Origin: Vulcanimicrobiota bacterium
Lineage (GTDB): Bacteria > Vulcanimicrobiota > Vulcanimicrobiia > Vulcanimicrobiales > Vulcanimicrobiaceae
Assembly (NCBI GenBank): GCA_019233165.1
Contig: JAFAMS010000187.1
Span: 1-13,735 of the forward strand
Direction of reading: 5' to 3'
DNA length: 13,735 nt
Shown: positions 12,931 to 13,735 of the stretch, piece after piece
How the letters are laid out: each line of letters starts with the position of its first letter
Position numbering within the stretch: position 1 is the stretch's first letter
The notes under the pieces: model-generated
The model's input: only the letters and a program-made list of their open reading frames with translations
What the model was told of the DNA's origin: nothing
The model's database searches: none
Translations under genes and position numbers: made by a program

Positions 12931-13735
12931 ATGGAGTTCGGGATTCAGTTCTTTCCGGACGTTACGCCGGTGCAGAAGCCGGCCGATGCGTACTTTGCGG
13001 AATCGCTCCAGCTCTGCGAGGATGCCGAAGCGCTCGGCTTCACGCACGTCCGCACCGTCGAGCACTACTTCCATCACTACGGCGGCTACAGCCCGAACCC
13101 GATCGTCTTTCTCGCCGCCGCTTCGCAGCGGACCAAGCGCGCCCGGCTCGTCACCGGCGCAGTTCTGCCGGCGTTCAACAATCCGCTCAAGCTCGCCGGC
13201 GAGATCGGGATGCTCGACGGGATCTCCGGCGGACGGCTCGACGTCGGCTTCGCCCGCGCGTTCTTGCCGCATGAGTTCCGTCGTTTCGGCGTCTCGCCGG
13301 ACGAATCGGTCGAGCGTTTTCGCGAAGGGATCGAGCAAGTCGATCTCCTCCTGCGCGAAGAGAACGTCACGCATCACGGCCGTTTCCATCGGATCGAAAA
13401 CACCACCTCACTCCCGCGTCCCGTGCAGAAACCACGTCCGAAGTTCTACGTCGCCGCGCTGAACACGCCCGAAAGCTTTTCGTTCGCGGGCAAGATGGGG
13501 TTCTCGGTGATGGCGATCCCGCTCGTCGGCAAGAAGATGCGCGAACTGCTCGGCGCGTATCGCGACGCGTGGCGCGCTGCCGGACACGCCGGAAACGGCG
13601 AGGTGATGCTCGCGTTCCACCTGTTCTGCGACCGCGACGGCGAGCGCGCCCGCCGAACCGCGAAAGTGCCGCTGGACAACTATCTGCGCTCTCTCGTCGA
13701 CGCTGCTTCGGATTGGCTCGACGGGCTTTCTTCCG
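12931..13735 (+). CDS. luciferase-like (LLM class) flavin-dependent oxidoreductase, C-terminus cut by window edge
   Basis: From ATG 12931 the frame is open to the right edge, giving 268 visible residues of a family usually 330-400 long. It shows the TIM-barrel pattern of bacterial-luciferase-like monooxygenases: MEFGIQFFPD strand 1, LCEDAEALGFTHVRTVEHYF (28-47), PNPIVFLAAASQRTKRARLV, LPAFNNPLKLAGEIGMLD and GISGGRLDVGFARAF (104-118). These enzymes use reduced FMN or F420 on varied substrates, and some relatives cleave C-S bonds. Nothing here fixes the substrate. There is no obvious Shine-Dalgarno sequence before the ATG, so it may be leaderless or start elsewhere. It diverges from the tRNA and operon, so functional linkage to sulfonate metabolism is open. 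Confidence 0.85.
   Translation, partial: MEFGIQFFPDVTPVQKPADAYFAESLQLCEDAEALGFTHVRTVEHYFHHYGGYSPNPIVFLAAASQRTKRARLVTGAVLPAFNNPLKLAGEIGMLDGISGGRLDVGFARAFLPHEFRRFGVSPDESVERFREGIEQVDLLLREENVTHHGRFHRIENTTSLPRPVQKPRPKFYVAALNTPESFSFAGKMGFSVMAIPLVGKKMRELLGAYRDAWRAAGHAGNGEVMLAFHLFCDRDGERARRTAKVPLDNYLRSLVDAASDWLDGLSS

Noticed and set aside
1..13735. CRISPR arrays, insertion sequences, phage genes or long repeats
   Set aside because: I saw no regularly spaced repeats, transposase or integrase motifs, or long direct or inverted repeats on reading both strands.

Overview
The window is high-GC bacterial DNA, densely coded, with third positions rich in G/C and many GTG starts. The organism cannot be named from the sequence. 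The style, a secreted FecR-domain protein and the unusual gene fusion would fit an uncultivated high-GC phylum (Eremiobacterota-like, for example), but that is only a guess.

Layout. At the left edge is a truncated FecR-domain secreted protein on the minus strand (1-538). Divergent from it is a plus-strand iron-type alcohol dehydrogenase of the hydroxyacid-oxoacid transhydrogenase (ADHFE1/HOT) family (656-1969). It converges on a tightly packed eight-gene minus-strand operon (12712 down to 1977). In transcription order the operon holds: a small DUF6457-like protein; a fused four-cluster ferredoxin plus NrfD-type membrane anchor; a cytoplasmic molybdopterin oxidoreductase (SoeA-like); an iron(III)-type ABC substrate-binding protein; a CoA-acylating aldehyde dehydrogenase (SauS/SqwD type); the beta and alpha subunits of a succinyl-CoA-synthetase-like ADP-forming acid-CoA ligase; and sulfoacetaldehyde acetyltransferase (Xsc). 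A tRNA-Phe(GAA) gene lies 45 nt upstream of the operon on the same strand. Beyond it, on the plus strand, a luciferase-like flavin oxidoreductase runs off the right edge.

How the genes work together (inference, anchored on Xsc). Sulfoacetate is bound by the substrate-binding protein outside the membrane. It is activated to sulfoacetyl-CoA by the SucCD-like ligase and reduced to sulfoacetaldehyde by the acylating dehydrogenase. Xsc then cleaves it to acetyl phosphate and sulfite. The SoeA plus fused SoeB-SoeC complex would oxidise the toxic sulfite to sulfate on the cytoplasmic side and pass electrons to quinone. This is a compact sulfoacetate-to-sulfate module. The ligase replaces the AMP-forming SauT known from Cupriavidus, and no pta, sulfite/sulfate exporter, transport permease or transcriptional regulator is present in the window.

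The most notable points are the module itself, the SoeB-SoeC fusion, an apparent CTG start codon for that fusion with a strong Shine-Dalgarno sequence, translational coupling along the whole operon, altered substrate-loop residues in the ligase beta subunit, and the tRNA/inverted-repeat arrangement at the operon head.
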